From Herbaspirillum frisingense GSF30 (GTDB lineage Bacteria > Pseudomonadota > Gammaproteobacteria > Burkholderiales > Burkholderiaceae_D): a stretch of DNA of 51,867 bases. Of the stretch, positions 26,654 through 34,896 are shown in pieces. The stretch lies in NCBI RefSeq assembly GCF_000300975.2, contig NZ_AEEC02000038.1, positions 1-51,867 on the forward strand, written 5' to 3'. The translations under genes and the position numbers were made by a program. Each line of letters starts with the position of its first letter. Position 1 is the stretch's first letter. The notes under the pieces were generated by a model that did not search any database, had not been told where the DNA came from, and saw only the letters and a list, made by a program, of their open reading frames with translations.

Positions 26654-27634
26654 ATGGCAGACGATCTCGACCTCTTCACCCGCCACCGGCCGCGCCTGTT
26701 CGGCGTGGCCTACCGCATGCTGGCCTCGCGCAGCGATGCCGAAGACGTGCTGCAGGACGCCTGGCTGCGCTGGCATGCCCAGGACCGGCAGCAACTGGAA
26801 TCGGCCGAGGCCTGGCTGGTGACGGTGGTGACGCGGCTGTGCATCGATCGCCTGCGCCAGCTGCAGCAGGAGCGCCAGCACTACGTCGGCCACTGGCTGC
26901 CGGAACCCCTGGTGGACCTGGCCGAACCGGCCGCCGAGATCGACCTGTACGGCCAGGCCAGCCTGGCGCCTTCGCCGGAGGCGCTGCTGGAGCAGCATAG
27001 CGACGTATCCTTTGCCTACCTGTTGCTGCTTGAGCGCCTCAAACCCGAGGAGCGCGCCGCCTTCCTGCTACGCGAAGTATTCGACAACGACTACCCCGAC
27101 ATCGCCGCCATCCTGCAGAAATCCGAGGCCAGCTGTCGCCAGCTGGTGCACCGCGCCCGCGAACGCCTGTCGCGCCATGATGCCAAATCGGCCGGCGCGC
27201 CCGGCAGCGTGACCCCGCGCACCACCCTGCGCGCGGCCTCCAGCCCGGTCACTCGCGAAACCCACGCCCTGTTGCTGGAAAAGTTCATGCAAGCGGTCCA
27301 GAGTGGCCAGCGCGACGCCATGCTGGGCCTGCTGGCCGAGGATGCCCGCCTGATCGGCGACGGCGGTGGCAAGGTCGCTTCCTTCCCCCATCCGCTGGCC
27401 GGCGCCGAGCGCATCTCCTGGCTGTACTACGCCAACCTGCGCCGCTTCGGCGAGCGCATCGCCTATCGTGCAGCCTCGGTCAACGGCACGCCGGGCCTGC
27501 TGCGCTACGTCGATGGCACGCTGGAATCGGCCCAGGTGCTGGAAACCGAGGGTGGGCGCATTCGCGAGATCTACGTGGTCCGCAATCCGGACAAGCTGGC
27601 GGCCATTGCCCGTCAGCAGCTGGACCCGACCTGA
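26654..27634 (+). CDS. ECF41-type RNA polymerase sigma factor with SnoaL-like C-terminal domain
   Basis: 326 residues, much longer than a plain ECF sigma. Sigma region 2 covers about 8-75 (YRMLASRSDAEDVLQDAWLRW) and region 4 about 120-170 (KPEERAAFLLREVFDNDY, SEASCRQLVHRARERL). A C-terminal SnoaL-like extension (about 200-320) carries the DGGGK motif at 236-240, a hallmark of the ECF41 group, whose extension regulates the factor instead of an anti-sigma. The usual ECF41 target, a carboxymuconolactone decarboxylase-like gene, lies immediately downstream with a matching promoter. It starts 25 bp after hemB without a clear Shine-Dalgarno sequence. Confidence 0.92.
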   Translation: MADDLDLFTRHRPRLFGVAYRMLASRSDAEDVLQDAWLRWHAQDRQQLESAEAWLVTVVTRLCIDRLRQLQQERQHYVGHWLPEPLVDLAEPAAEIDLYGQASLAPSPEALLEQHSDVSFAYLLLLERLKPEERAAFLLREVFDNDYPDIAAILQKSEASCRQLVHRARERLSRHDAKSAGAPGSVTPRTTLRAASSPVTRETHALLLEKFMQAVQSGQRDAMLGLLAEDARLIGDGGGKVASFPHPLAGAERISWLYYANLRRFGERIAYRAASVNGTPGLLRYVDGTLESAQVLETEGGRIREIYVVRNPDKLAAIARQQLDPT

Positions 27635-27663
27635 AGATTATTTCGCTTCTTTTTTCCGAAAAC

Positions 27664-27690
27664 TGTCACAACACGACACCCCGCTCCGTC
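27664..27690 (+). promoter_or_regulatory. ECF41-type promoter for the downstream AhpD-like gene
   Basis: TGTCACA at 27664-27670 and CGTC at 27687-27690 are separated by 16 bp, matching the known ECF41 promoter elements TGTCACA and CGTC. The site lies 61 bp before the ATG of the AhpD-like gene and directly after the sigma factor gene. No such element is seen upstream of the sigma gene itself. Confidence 0.82.
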
Positions 27691-27750
27691 TAGTGGAGGA
27701 ACACCGGCGATTCGCGCCGCTGTCACCTCACCCACTGATGGAGAATTGTC

Positions 27751-28212
27751 ATGTCCGACTTCAAGCAACGTCTGCCCCACGCCAAGCTCGCCGCTCCCGC
27801 CTTCAACGCCCTGCTCAAGGCCAGCGAAGCGGTGCACCAGAGCGGGGTCGATCCCAAGCTGCTGGAACTGGTATTCCTGCGCGTCTCCCAACTCAACGGT
27901 TGCGCCTTCTGCGCCGACATGCACTCGCATGACCTGCTCAAGAATGGCGAAGACCAGCAGCGCCTCAACACCCTGGCCGCCTGGCGCGAAATCCCCTTCT
28001 TCACCGAACAGGAGCGCGCCGCGCTGAACTGGGCCGAACGCTTCACCTATCTGCACCAGCAGGATGGCGAGAAGGACGATGCCGCCTTCGCCCTGCTGCA
28101 ACAGCACTTCAGCGAGGCCGAGATCGCCAACCTGACCTTCGCAGTGGCCATCATCAACGCCTGGAACCGCCTGGGCGTGGCCATGCGTCCGCAGGTACCG
28201 CGCCGCGCCTGA
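27751..28212 (+). CDS. Carboxymuconolactone decarboxylase/AhpD-like protein, ECF41 target
   Basis: 153 residues. The AhpD catalytic set is complete: Glu39, Cys51-x2-Cys54 (CAFC) and His58. This is the COE (carboxymuconolactone decarboxylase, oxidoreductase or epimerase) partner typical of ECF41 sigma factors, with an ECF41-like promoter 61-87 bp upstream and GGAGAA before the ATG. It is probably a thiol peroxidase or disulfide-handling protein. The inducing signal for ECF41 systems is not established. Confidence 0.88.
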   Translation: MSDFKQRLPHAKLAAPAFNALLKASEAVHQSGVDPKLLELVFLRVSQLNGCAFCADMHSHDLLKNGEDQQRLNTLAAWREIPFFTEQERAALNWAERFTYLHQQDGEKDDAAFALLQQHFSEAEIANLTFAVAIINAWNRLGVAMRPQVPRRA

Positions 28213-28230
28213 GAACGCAGCGTCCGGACG

Positions 28231-28263
28231 AAAAAAAACGCACCCCGGTCACCCGGGATGCGT
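28231..28263 (-). terminator. Terminator of the binding-protein gene at 28363
   Basis: On the minus strand, an 11-12-bp stem (ACGCATCCCGGG with CCGGGGTGCGT, one mismatch) is followed by eight U (28238-28231). It lies 100 bp after the stop of the leftward binding-protein gene and close to the stop of the convergent AhpD-like gene. Confidence 0.82.
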
Positions 28264-28362
28264 AGAACATGGTCCGATCCACATCAGACTTTCTGCTCAA
28301 AAAGGGGCGGGCGGCGCACTCACGGGCGGCGCCCTGCTGGGCGTTTCAATATCGGCGCTGGC

Positions 28363-29577
28363 TTACTTCCAGAGCGCGCACTTGGATTCGGCCTTGGTCA
28401 TGTAGGCCTGCTCGCCGGGAATGGTCTGCACCAGCTTGTAATAATCCCAGGGGCGCTTGGATTCTGAAGGTTTCTTCACCTCCATCAGATACATGTCATG
28501 CACCATGCGGCCGTCCGGACGCACCACGCCATTGCTGGTGAAGAAATCGTTGATGCGGTTCTTGCGCAGGTAATCCATGACCTGGTCCGGATCGGTGCTG
28601 CCCACGGCCTTCACCGCCTTCAGATACTGCCCCACAGCCGAGGCATCACCAGCCTGGAACATGGACGGCATCTTCTTCATCTTCATGAAGTAGCGATTGG
28701 CCCAGGCGCGGCTCTGGTCGTTGAGGTCCCAGTACCAGCCATCGGTGAGGTACATCCCTTGCGTGAGCTGCAGGCCCAGCGAGTGGGTATCGTTGATGAA
28801 GATCAGGAGCCCCGCCAGCTTCATGGTCTTGTTCACGCCGAATTCATTGGCCGCCTTGATGGCATTGATGACGTCGCCACCGGCCACCGCCAGCCCGAGG
28901 ATCTGGGCCTTGGAGGATTGCGCCTGCAACAGGAAGGATGAGAAGTCCGAGGTCGCCAGCGGGACCCGGGTGGCGCCCACGACATTGCCACCATTGCTCT
29001 TGACGACATCGCTGGTGTCTTTTTCCAGCGAGGTGCCGAAGGCATAGTCGGCCGTCAGGAAGTACCAGGACTTGCCGCCCTGACGGGTGATGGCTGCCCC
29101 CGTGCCGCGCGCCAGGGCCGTGGTGTCGTAGGCGTACTGGATGGTGTAGGCATTGCATTCCTCGTTGGTCTGGCGCGTGGTGCCGGCGCCGACCGAGATG
29201 AAGACCTTCTTCTTTTCGCCCGCCACCTTGCCCATGGCCAGGCTGGCCGCCGAGTTCACGCCACCGACCAGCATGTCCACGCCGTCGCGGTCGAACCACT
29301 CACGCGCCTTGTTGGCGGCGATGTCGGCCTTGTTCTGGTGGTCGGCAAAGACCAGTTCCACTTTCTTGCCGTTGATGGTGCCGCCGGCATCGGCGATGGC
29401 CATGCGGATCGCCTCGACGCCGCCCTGGCCGTCGAAGTCGGCATAGGTGCCCGACATGTCGGTGATGAAGCCGATCTTGATGGTATCGCCCGCCGCGTGG
29501 GCGGAAGGGATGGTCGCTGCGCCGAACAGCGCGCAGACGGTAGCAGACAGCGCAGCGCGCTGGATGGATTTCATCAT
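28363..29577 (-). CDS. Periplasmic ABC transporter substrate-binding protein (Liv/Urt-like family)
   Basis: 404 residues with a signal peptide (about 1-28, TIPSAHA). The mature domain is of the Peripla_BP_6 type (TIKIGFITDMSGTYADFDGQ at its start), related to the branched-chain amino-acid receptor family but of the subgroup often found with aromatic or organic-acid catabolic genes. The start at 29577 follows GGAGGAG. No permease or ATPase genes are adjacent. It is the third gene of a leftward set with the alcohol and aldehyde dehydrogenases, suggesting that its ligand feeds that pathway. Confidence 0.87.
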   Translation of the reverse strand: MMKSIQRAALSATVCALFGAATIPSAHAAGDTIKIGFITDMSGTYADFDGQGGVEAIRMAIADAGGTINGKKVELVFADHQNKADIAANKAREWFDRDGVDMLVGGVNSAASLAMGKVAGEKKKVFISVGAGTTRQTNEECNAYTIQYAYDTTALARGTGAAITRQGGKSWYFLTADYAFGTSLEKDTSDVVKSNGGNVVGATRVPLATSDFSSFLLQAQSSKAQILGLAVAGGDVINAIKAANEFGVNKTMKLAGLLIFINDTHSLGLQLTQGMYLTDGWYWDLNDQSRAWANRYFMKMKKMPSMFQAGDASAVGQYLKAVKAVGSTDPDQVMDYLRKNRINDFFTSNGVVRPDGRMVHDMYLMEVKKPSESKRPWDYYKLVQTIPGEQAYMTKAESKCALWK

Positions 29578-29693
29578 GAGTCTCCTCCTCTTGGGGTCTT
29601 GGGATATTGTTGTTGCGACCCCGCAATCGAGTGCGGGGAAGGTGGAACAGGACCGACGACAAGGCGCCGGTCCGGGTGCTGCAACGTGCTGGA

Positions 29694-31283
29694 TCAGGCG
29701 ACGGTGGCGCGGGTCTGCTCGCCATCGACCAGGCGCATCAGGCCCAGCGGGTTGGCGTTCTGCAGCGGTGCCGGCAGCATCGCGTCGGGGTAGTTCTGGT
29801 AGCACACCGGACGCAGGAAGCGCTCGATGGCCAGCGTACCGACCGAGGTGCCACGGGCGTCCGAGGTGGCCGGATAGGGGCCACCGTGAACCATCGCATC
29901 ACACACCTCGACACCGGTCGGGAAGCCGTTGAGCAGCAGGCGGCCGGCCTTCTGTTCCAGGATCGCGATCAGATCCTGGTTGCCTTGCAGATCACCGATC
30001 TCGGCTTGCAGGGTGGCGGTCAGCTGGCCGTTCATCTTGGCGGCGAAGTCCAGCAGTTGCTCGCGGCTTTCCAGTTCGACGATGACGGTGGAGGGGCCGA
30101 AGACTTCCTCTTCCAGCGGCGCTTCCTTGGAGAACAGCAGTGCGGCGTCGGCCTTGAACAGATGCGGCACGGCCTGGGTATAGCTGGTGCCACCGGTGGC
30201 GATCACCTTCACGCCCGGCAACTGGGTCAGGCGCGCGACACCGCCGTTGTAGTGGGTCAGGCCGCCGCTGTTGAGCATGGTGGCCGGATTGCTGCCGCCG
30301 AAGGCCGCCGACAGCTTTTCGATGAAGGCGGTCAGCTCGGGCGAACGCACACCCAGCAGCAGGCCCGGGCTGGTGCACAGCTGGCCCACGCCGACCGTGA
30401 CCGAACCGGCCAGGTCCTTGGCAATGGCGTCACCGCGCACCTTCAGCGCTTCCGACATCAGGATGATGGGGTTGATGCTGGACATCTCGGCAAACACCGG
30501 AATCGGTTGCGGACGGGCAGCCGCCATGTCGCACAGGGCACGGCCGCCACGCAGCGAGCCGGTGAAGCCGACTGCCTGGATGCCGGCGCTCTTGACTAGC
30601 TGGGCACCCACGCGATCGCCATAGACCATGTTGAAGGTGCCGGCCGGCATGCCGGTCTTCTTGACGGCGCGCTCGATGGCATCGGCCACCAGTTCGGAGG
30701 TCACCAGGTGGCCGCTGTGGGCCTTGAAGACCACCGGGCAGCCTGCTGCCAGGGCGGCGGCGGTGTCACCACCGGCCACCGAGAAGGCCAGCGGGAAGTT
30801 GCTGGCGCCGAACACGGCTACCGGACCCACGCCGATCTTGTATTGGCGGATGTCCGGACGCGGCAGCGGTTGGCGCTGCGGCAGGGCGGTATCGATGCGC
30901 GCGCCGTAGAAGTCGCCACGGCGCAGGACCTTGGCGAACAGGCGCATCTGGCCGCTGGTGCGGGCGCGTTCGCCGGCCAGGCGCGGCGTGGCCGGCAGGG
31001 CGGTTTCACGGGCCACGGCGGCGAGGAAATCGTCACCCAGGGCATCGATCTCGTCGGCGATGGCTTCCAGGAACTGGGCGCGCTGTTGCGAGGTGGTGGC
31101 GCGGTACAGCGGATAGGCCTTCTCGGCCGCATCCACGGCGGCGGCCACTTCGTTTTCGGTGGCGGTCAGGAAGGGGGTCTCGAAGAGCGCGCCGGTGGTC
31201 GCGTCCACGCTATGCAGGGCGACGTCGCCCTGACCGCTGCGCTGGCCGCCGATGTAGTTGTGTCCAAGGATCTTGTAGCTCAC
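29694..31283 (-). CDS. 2-Oxoglutarate semialdehyde dehydrogenase (2,5-dioxovalerate dehydrogenase) type
   Basis: 529 residues, the long KGSADH-like branch of aldehyde dehydrogenases. The catalytic Cys303 is in GQLCTSPG, the general base Glu266 in FAEMSS, and the nucleotide fold motif GFTGS is at 239-243. This branch oxidises 2,5-dioxopentanoate to 2-oxoglutarate, the final step of hydroxyproline, pentose and hexarate catabolism. The start is GTG at 31283, supported by GGAG six bases upstream; no ATG alternative is near. It lies between an Fe-type alcohol dehydrogenase and a binding protein on the same strand. The exact substrate is inferred from family. Confidence 0.85.
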   Translation of the reverse strand: MSYKILGHNYIGGQRSGQGDVALHSVDATTGALFETPFLTATENEVAAAVDAAEKAYPLYRATTSQQRAQFLEAIADEIDALGDDFLAAVARETALPATPRLAGERARTSGQMRLFAKVLRRGDFYGARIDTALPQRQPLPRPDIRQYKIGVGPVAVFGASNFPLAFSVAGGDTAAALAAGCPVVFKAHSGHLVTSELVADAIERAVKKTGMPAGTFNMVYGDRVGAQLVKSAGIQAVGFTGSLRGGRALCDMAAARPQPIPVFAEMSSINPIILMSEALKVRGDAIAKDLAGSVTVGVGQLCTSPGLLLGVRSPELTAFIEKLSAAFGGSNPATMLNSGGLTHYNGGVARLTQLPGVKVIATGGTSYTQAVPHLFKADAALLFSKEAPLEEEVFGPSTVIVELESREQLLDFAAKMNGQLTATLQAEIGDLQGNQDLIAILEQKAGRLLLNGFPTGVEVCDAMVHGGPYPATSDARGTSVGTLAIERFLRPVCYQNYPDAMLPAPLQNANPLGLMRLVDGEQTRATVA

Positions 31284-31426
31284 GATGTGCTCCTGCTGGT
31301 TTCGTTGATGCCGCCCGGGTTCGGGTCAGGCATGAGAGCCGCGCCCGCGCAATGCGGGAGCAGCTGAGGGGGACTTGCAGGACAGGCCGGCCGTGGCCGC
31401 TGCCCTGCGCCGGTCATTGTCGGCCA

Positions 31427-32566
31427 TCACATGGATTGCTGCAGCATCTGCAGGTAATCCTGTTCCGAGGCCTCGCGCGGATTGGTCTTGTGGCTGTGAT
31501 CGGCCAGCGCGCCCTTGATGATCTGCGGGAACATGGACTCGCTCACGCCCAGTTCACCCAGGCCGGCCGGCAAGCCCAGGCGACGGCTCATATCGCGGAT
31601 CGCCGGGCCGATCTCGGCACCGCTGGCCAGGCCCATGGCATGGGCCATGCGCGCCATCTTGTTGTCCTTGAGCATGGTCGGCGCGCTTTCGTTGAAGGCG
31701 ATGATGGCCGGCAGGAAGATGGCATTGAGGGTGCCGTGGTGCAGCTTGGGATTGATGCCGCCCAGCGAGTGCGACAGGCTGTGCACACAACCCAGGCCCT
31801 TCTGGAAGGCCATGGCGCCCTGCATCGAGGCACTCATCATGTTGAGTCGTGCTTCGCGGTCGCCCGGCTCACGGGTGGCGCGTTCGATATGCGCCCAGGC
31901 GCGCCACAGGCCATCCAGCGCGATGCCATCGGCAGGCGGATTGAAGGACGGTGCCATGAAGGTTTCCAGGCAGTGGGCGATGGCGTCCATGCCGGTGGCG
32001 GCGGTCATCAGCGGCGGCAGGCCCAGCGTCAGCTCGGGGTCGCAGATGGCCAGCCGGGGCACCAGGTAGGGCGAGATGATGCCGACCTTGCGGCCGTCGT
32101 CCAGGATCAGGATGGCGCCACGGCCGACTTCGCTGCCGGTACCGGCGGTGGTCGGAATGGCGATCACCGGCGCGGTCCGGGCGGTGATGTTGGACAGGCC
32201 GCCTTCGATCAGCGCGAACGACTTCAGCGGTCCCTCATGCGTACCGCAGACCGCCACGCCCTTGGCCAGGTCGATGGAAGAGCCGCCACCCACGGCCACG
32301 ATACCGTCGCAGCCCTGCTCGCGGAACAGCGCCACAGCCGCACGTACGGCACCTTCGTTGGGGTTGGGCGGGGTCTGGTCGTAGACCACGGCCGCACTGC
32401 CTTCCTTGAGCTGCGCCAGGACCTTGTCCAGCAGACCGGCATTGCGGATGCCCATGTCGGTGACCACCAGCGGCTTCTTGATGCCGATGCGATCGCATTC
32501 CTGCTGCAGCAGCGCCAGTGCGCCGTAGTCGAACTGGACCTGGGTGATGTAGTTGATGAGTGCCAT
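31427..32566 (-). CDS. Iron-containing (group III) alcohol dehydrogenase
   Basis: 379 residues. The NAD(P)-binding GGGSSIDLAKG covers 93-103. The metal ligands are Asp194, His198 (GMDAIAHCLE), His262 or His266 (VHSLSHSLGG) and His276/277 (KLHHG), all in family positions. Group III alcohol dehydrogenases oxidise primary alcohols or hydroxy acids. Beside a 2-oxoglutarate-semialdehyde dehydrogenase, it may oxidise a 5-hydroxy acid to the semialdehyde, but this is inference. The start at 32566 fits the family. An in-frame extension would run through 12-bp tandem repeats and lacks resemblance. It is divergent from a LysR gene. Confidence 0.88.
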   Translation of the reverse strand: MALINYITQVQFDYGALALLQQECDRIGIKKPLVVTDMGIRNAGLLDKVLAQLKEGSAAVVYDQTPPNPNEGAVRAAVALFREQGCDGIVAVGGGSSIDLAKGVAVCGTHEGPLKSFALIEGGLSNITARTAPVIAIPTTAGTGSEVGRGAILILDDGRKVGIISPYLVPRLAICDPELTLGLPPLMTAATGMDAIAHCLETFMAPSFNPPADGIALDGLWRAWAHIERATREPGDREARLNMMSASMQGAMAFQKGLGCVHSLSHSLGGINPKLHHGTLNAIFLPAIIAFNESAPTMLKDNKMARMAHAMGLASGAEIGPAIRDMSRRLGLPAGLGELGVSESMFPQIIKGALADHSHKTNPREASEQDYLQMLQQSM

Positions 32567-32588
32567 TAGGGTACCGTTAGATGCAATT

Positions 32589-32636
32589 AAGCTGCAGATC
32601 AAGCTTCGAACCAAGCTTCGAATCATGCTGCGATTA
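32589..32636. repeat. Four imperfect 12-bp tandem repeats upstream of the alcohol dehydrogenase
   Basis: Consecutive 12-mers are AAGCTGCAGATC, AAGCTTCGAACC, AAGCTTCGAATC and ATGCTGCGATTA. The middle two differ at one position; the outer two are weaker. They begin 23 bp upstream of the start codon, in the region divergent to the LysR gene. The period is close to, but not equal to, one helical turn. They could be regulator-binding repeats or simple slippage. Confidence 0.55.
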
Positions 32637-32835
32637 CATAGCCATGATTCATAGATGTCGCCAGCCAGGCCCCGGTCTGGAAGTGTCGACGCCGTCCTGC
32701 GAGCCCGACCTTTTCCCTCTGCGACCTGCTTTTGAAAGCGAGACTCTAAGCCATCGCCCGGCCCTTGGCTAATGAGAGCTGTTGATATGGGTATAACCAA
32801 AGCTCATACTGGAGGCCTATTCGAGGATCAACGCC

Positions 32836-33780
32836 ATGCACAACACCCTGCCCTCCCTGGCCTCCATCACCTCCCGCCTGCACCTGCGTCAGTTGCGGCT
32901 TCTGATTGCCCTGTCCGACCACGGCTCGCTGCTCAAGGCCGCCGAGCAGGTAGCCCTGACCCAACCGGGCGCCAGCAAGGCGCTGCAGGAGATCGAAAGC
33001 ACCCTGGGTGTGCAACTGTTCACCCGCACCAACCGCGGGCTGGAGCCCACCGAGCTGGGCCATTGCGTGATCCGCTATGCAAGGCTGATCCAGACCGACC
33101 TGACCCACCTGCGGGAAGAGATGCTGTCGATCATGCAAGGTCACGGCGGCCGGCTGGCAGTGGGGACCATCATGGGAGCAGTGCCGCTGTTGACCGATGC
33201 GCTGACGCGCCTGCTGGAGAGCCATCCCTCGTTGTCGGTGGAGATCGTGGAAGACACCAGTGCCCGATTGCTGCGCCTGCTCGACCAGGGCCGGCTAGAT
33301 CTGGCGATCTGCCGCACCAGCATCAGCCAGCGCCCGGACCTGTATGACGCCTTCAACATCCATGACGAACAACTGGCGGTGGTGGCGAGTGTGCAGCATC
33401 CCCTGGCCGGAGCATCCAGTCTGCAACTGGCGGACCTGGCCGATTCGCGATGGGTGGTGTATTCGGCCAACATGCCGATGCGGCTCACGCTGGAGCGGGA
33501 ATTCCACGACGCCGACCTGCGCTTCCCGCTGCACCTGATGGAAACCACCTCGGCCTTCACCACGCTGTCGCTGCTGCAGAAGAATCCGCACTTCGTGGCC
33601 CTGCTGTCGGTGGACGTGGCGCAGTTCTGCACGCGTTTCGGCATGACGCGCATCCTGCCGCTGCAATTGCATACCCGCAGCGAACCTTACCAGCTCGTGA
33701 CACGGCACGGCACCATGCTCTCCCCGGTGGCACGGCTGTTCATCGACGACTTTGCGCGCACGGTGGCGCCGCAAGAGTGA
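32836..33780 (+). CDS. LysR-family transcriptional regulator (GbpR/PcaQ-like)
   Basis: 314 residues. An N-terminal winged HTH covers about 16-75 (LRQLRLLIALSDHGSLLKAAEQ, LTQPGASKALQEIE, TRTNRGLEPTELG). An effector domain of the GbpR-like branch covers about 100-310 (GRLAVGTIMGAVPLL, LDLAICRTS). It is divergent from the alcohol and aldehyde dehydrogenase genes, the usual arrangement for a LysR regulator and its target, and GAGGA precedes the start. The inducer is unknown. Its terminator is the hairpin at 33846-33883. Confidence 0.9.
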   Translation: MHNTLPSLASITSRLHLRQLRLLIALSDHGSLLKAAEQVALTQPGASKALQEIESTLGVQLFTRTNRGLEPTELGHCVIRYARLIQTDLTHLREEMLSIMQGHGGRLAVGTIMGAVPLLTDALTRLLESHPSLSVEIVEDTSARLLRLLDQGRLDLAICRTSISQRPDLYDAFNIHDEQLAVVASVQHPLAGASSLQLADLADSRWVVYSANMPMRLTLEREFHDADLRFPLHLMETTSAFTTLSLLQKNPHFVALLSVDVAQFCTRFGMTRILPLQLHTRSEPYQLVTRHGTMLSPVARLFIDDFARTVAPQE

Positions 33781-33806
33781 GCCCGGCCCGCCTGGCGCGC
33801 CAAATA

Positions 33807-34120
33807 AAAAGCGCTCCCGCAGGAGTAATGCCGTTCAGTTAAGAAAAAATCGCCGCGCCAGATGACTTTGGCGCGGCGATTTTGCTTGGTTCTCTTCAAG
33901 CCATCTGAAACCGTTCGGACTGAGTAGGCCCTTTAGGGCCGTATCGAAGCCTGTCCTGAGCCTGTCGAAGGGGCGCTGCTCAGCTTGTGGCGCGCCTTCG
34001 ATACGCGGCTACGCCGCTACTCAGGACGAACGGTCAGCGGTGGTGCAAACAAAGTCTGAGCGAGCTTTCGAGCTGGTAACAAGCTTAACTGAACGGCATT
34101 ACTCCCGCAGGAGCGCTTTT
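33807..34120. repeat. MITE-like element with 37-bp terminal inverted repeats
   Basis: The left arm 33807-33843 and right arm 34084-34120 are inverted copies with 35 of 37 positions matching. The two mismatches fall inside a small inner dyad (CTCCCGCAGGAG), which is in the same orientation in both arms. Between them lies an internal inverted pair (33911-33927 with 34017-34033, 15 of 17, ending CCGTTCG/CGAACGG), a GTATCGAAG/CTTCGATAC pair, and the palindrome GGCCCTTTAGGGCC. The inner motif resembles the widespread CGAACGG-type dispersed repeats of proteobacteria (from memory). No transposase is encoded. Confidence 0.7.
33846..33883. terminator. Bidirectional rho-independent terminator
   Basis: A 15-bp stem AAAATCGCCGCGCCA (33846-33860) with TGGCGCGGCGATTTT (33869-33883) has an 8-base loop and T runs on both sides. 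It lies between the convergent LysR and peroxiredoxin genes, directly inside the left arm of the inverted-repeat element. Confidence 0.88.
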
Positions 34121-34147
34121 CTCTGGTCCGGCTGACCGCTTGCCGAA

Positions 34148-34786
34148 TTACTTGTTCGGTTGCGGGGTGATACGCAGGTAAGGGCGCGGCGACTTGTAGC
34201 CCTTGGGATATTTCTGCTTGATGACTTCCTCATCCTTGACCGACAGCGGGATGATGACGTCGTCGCCGTCCTTCCAGTTACCCGGGGTGGCCACGGTATA
34301 GCCATCGGTCAGTTGCAGGGCATCGATGACGCGCAGCACTTCGTCGAAGTTGCGGCCGGTGCTCATCGGGTAGGTGATGATGAGGCGCACTTTCTTCTTG
34401 GGATCGATGACGAACAGCGAACGCACCGTGGCCGTCTCGGACTGGTTGGGGTGGATCATGTCGTAGAGACCGGCGACCTTCTTGTCGACGTCGGCCACGA
34501 TGGGGAAGCCGACCACGGTCTGCTGGGTTTCCTCGATGTCCTTGATCCACTGGTTGTGGGCTTCGGCACCGTCTACCGACAGGGCGATGGCCTTGACGTT
34601 GCGCTTGTCGAATTCGGGCTTGAGCTTGGCCGTCAGGCCCAGCTCGGTGGTGCAGACCGGCGTGAAGTCGGCCGGGTGGGAGAACAGCACGACCCAGGAA
34701 TCACCCGCCCAGTCGTGGAATTTGATCTTGCCGATCGAGGATTCTTGCTCGAAATCCGGTGCAGTATCGCCCAGGCGCAGCGTCAT
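34148..34786 (-). CDS. 1-Cys peroxiredoxin (Prx6 type)
   Basis: 212 residues, the length of the Prx6 group. The peroxidatic Cys45 is in DFTPVCTTELG, and there is no resolving Cys in the usual C-terminal place. The C-terminal domain has RNFDEVLRVIDALQLTDGYTVATP-type wording and ends with KSPRPYLRITPQP, typical of 1-Cys enzymes. It reduces peroxides in the cytoplasm. A strong site, AAGGAGACC, precedes the ATG. It is monocistronic and converges on the LysR gene across the repeat element. Confidence 0.94.
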   Translation of the reverse strand: MTLRLGDTAPDFEQESSIGKIKFHDWAGDSWVVLFSHPADFTPVCTTELGLTAKLKPEFDKRNVKAIALSVDGAEAHNQWIKDIEETQQTVVGFPIVADVDKKVAGLYDMIHPNQSETATVRSLFVIDPKKKVRLIITYPMSTGRNFDEVLRVIDALQLTDGYTVATPGNWKDGDDVIIPLSVKDEEVIKQKYPKGYKSPRPYLRITPQPNK

Positions 34787-34896
34787 GATGGTCTCCTTGG
34801 TTGAACGGTTGAAAACAGAAAGGCTGACTATAACGCGATGCCCGCGTCAGGCCAACGACTATAAAGTGGTATCCAAATAACGCAGCGCAATGATTT

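Larger units (their letters stand above)
33781..34147. other. Convergent gap occupied by a nested inverted-repeat element
   Basis: 367 bp between the ends of the LysR gene and the peroxiredoxin gene. Nearly all of it is a 314-bp structure with 37-bp inverted ends, a bidirectional terminator, and internal dyads described separately. No coding frame is supported. Confidence 0.7.

Noticed and set aside
33781..34147. Insertion sequence remnant
   Set aside because: No transposase fragment in any frame; only nested repeats and a terminator, so a MITE-like repeat is the better description.
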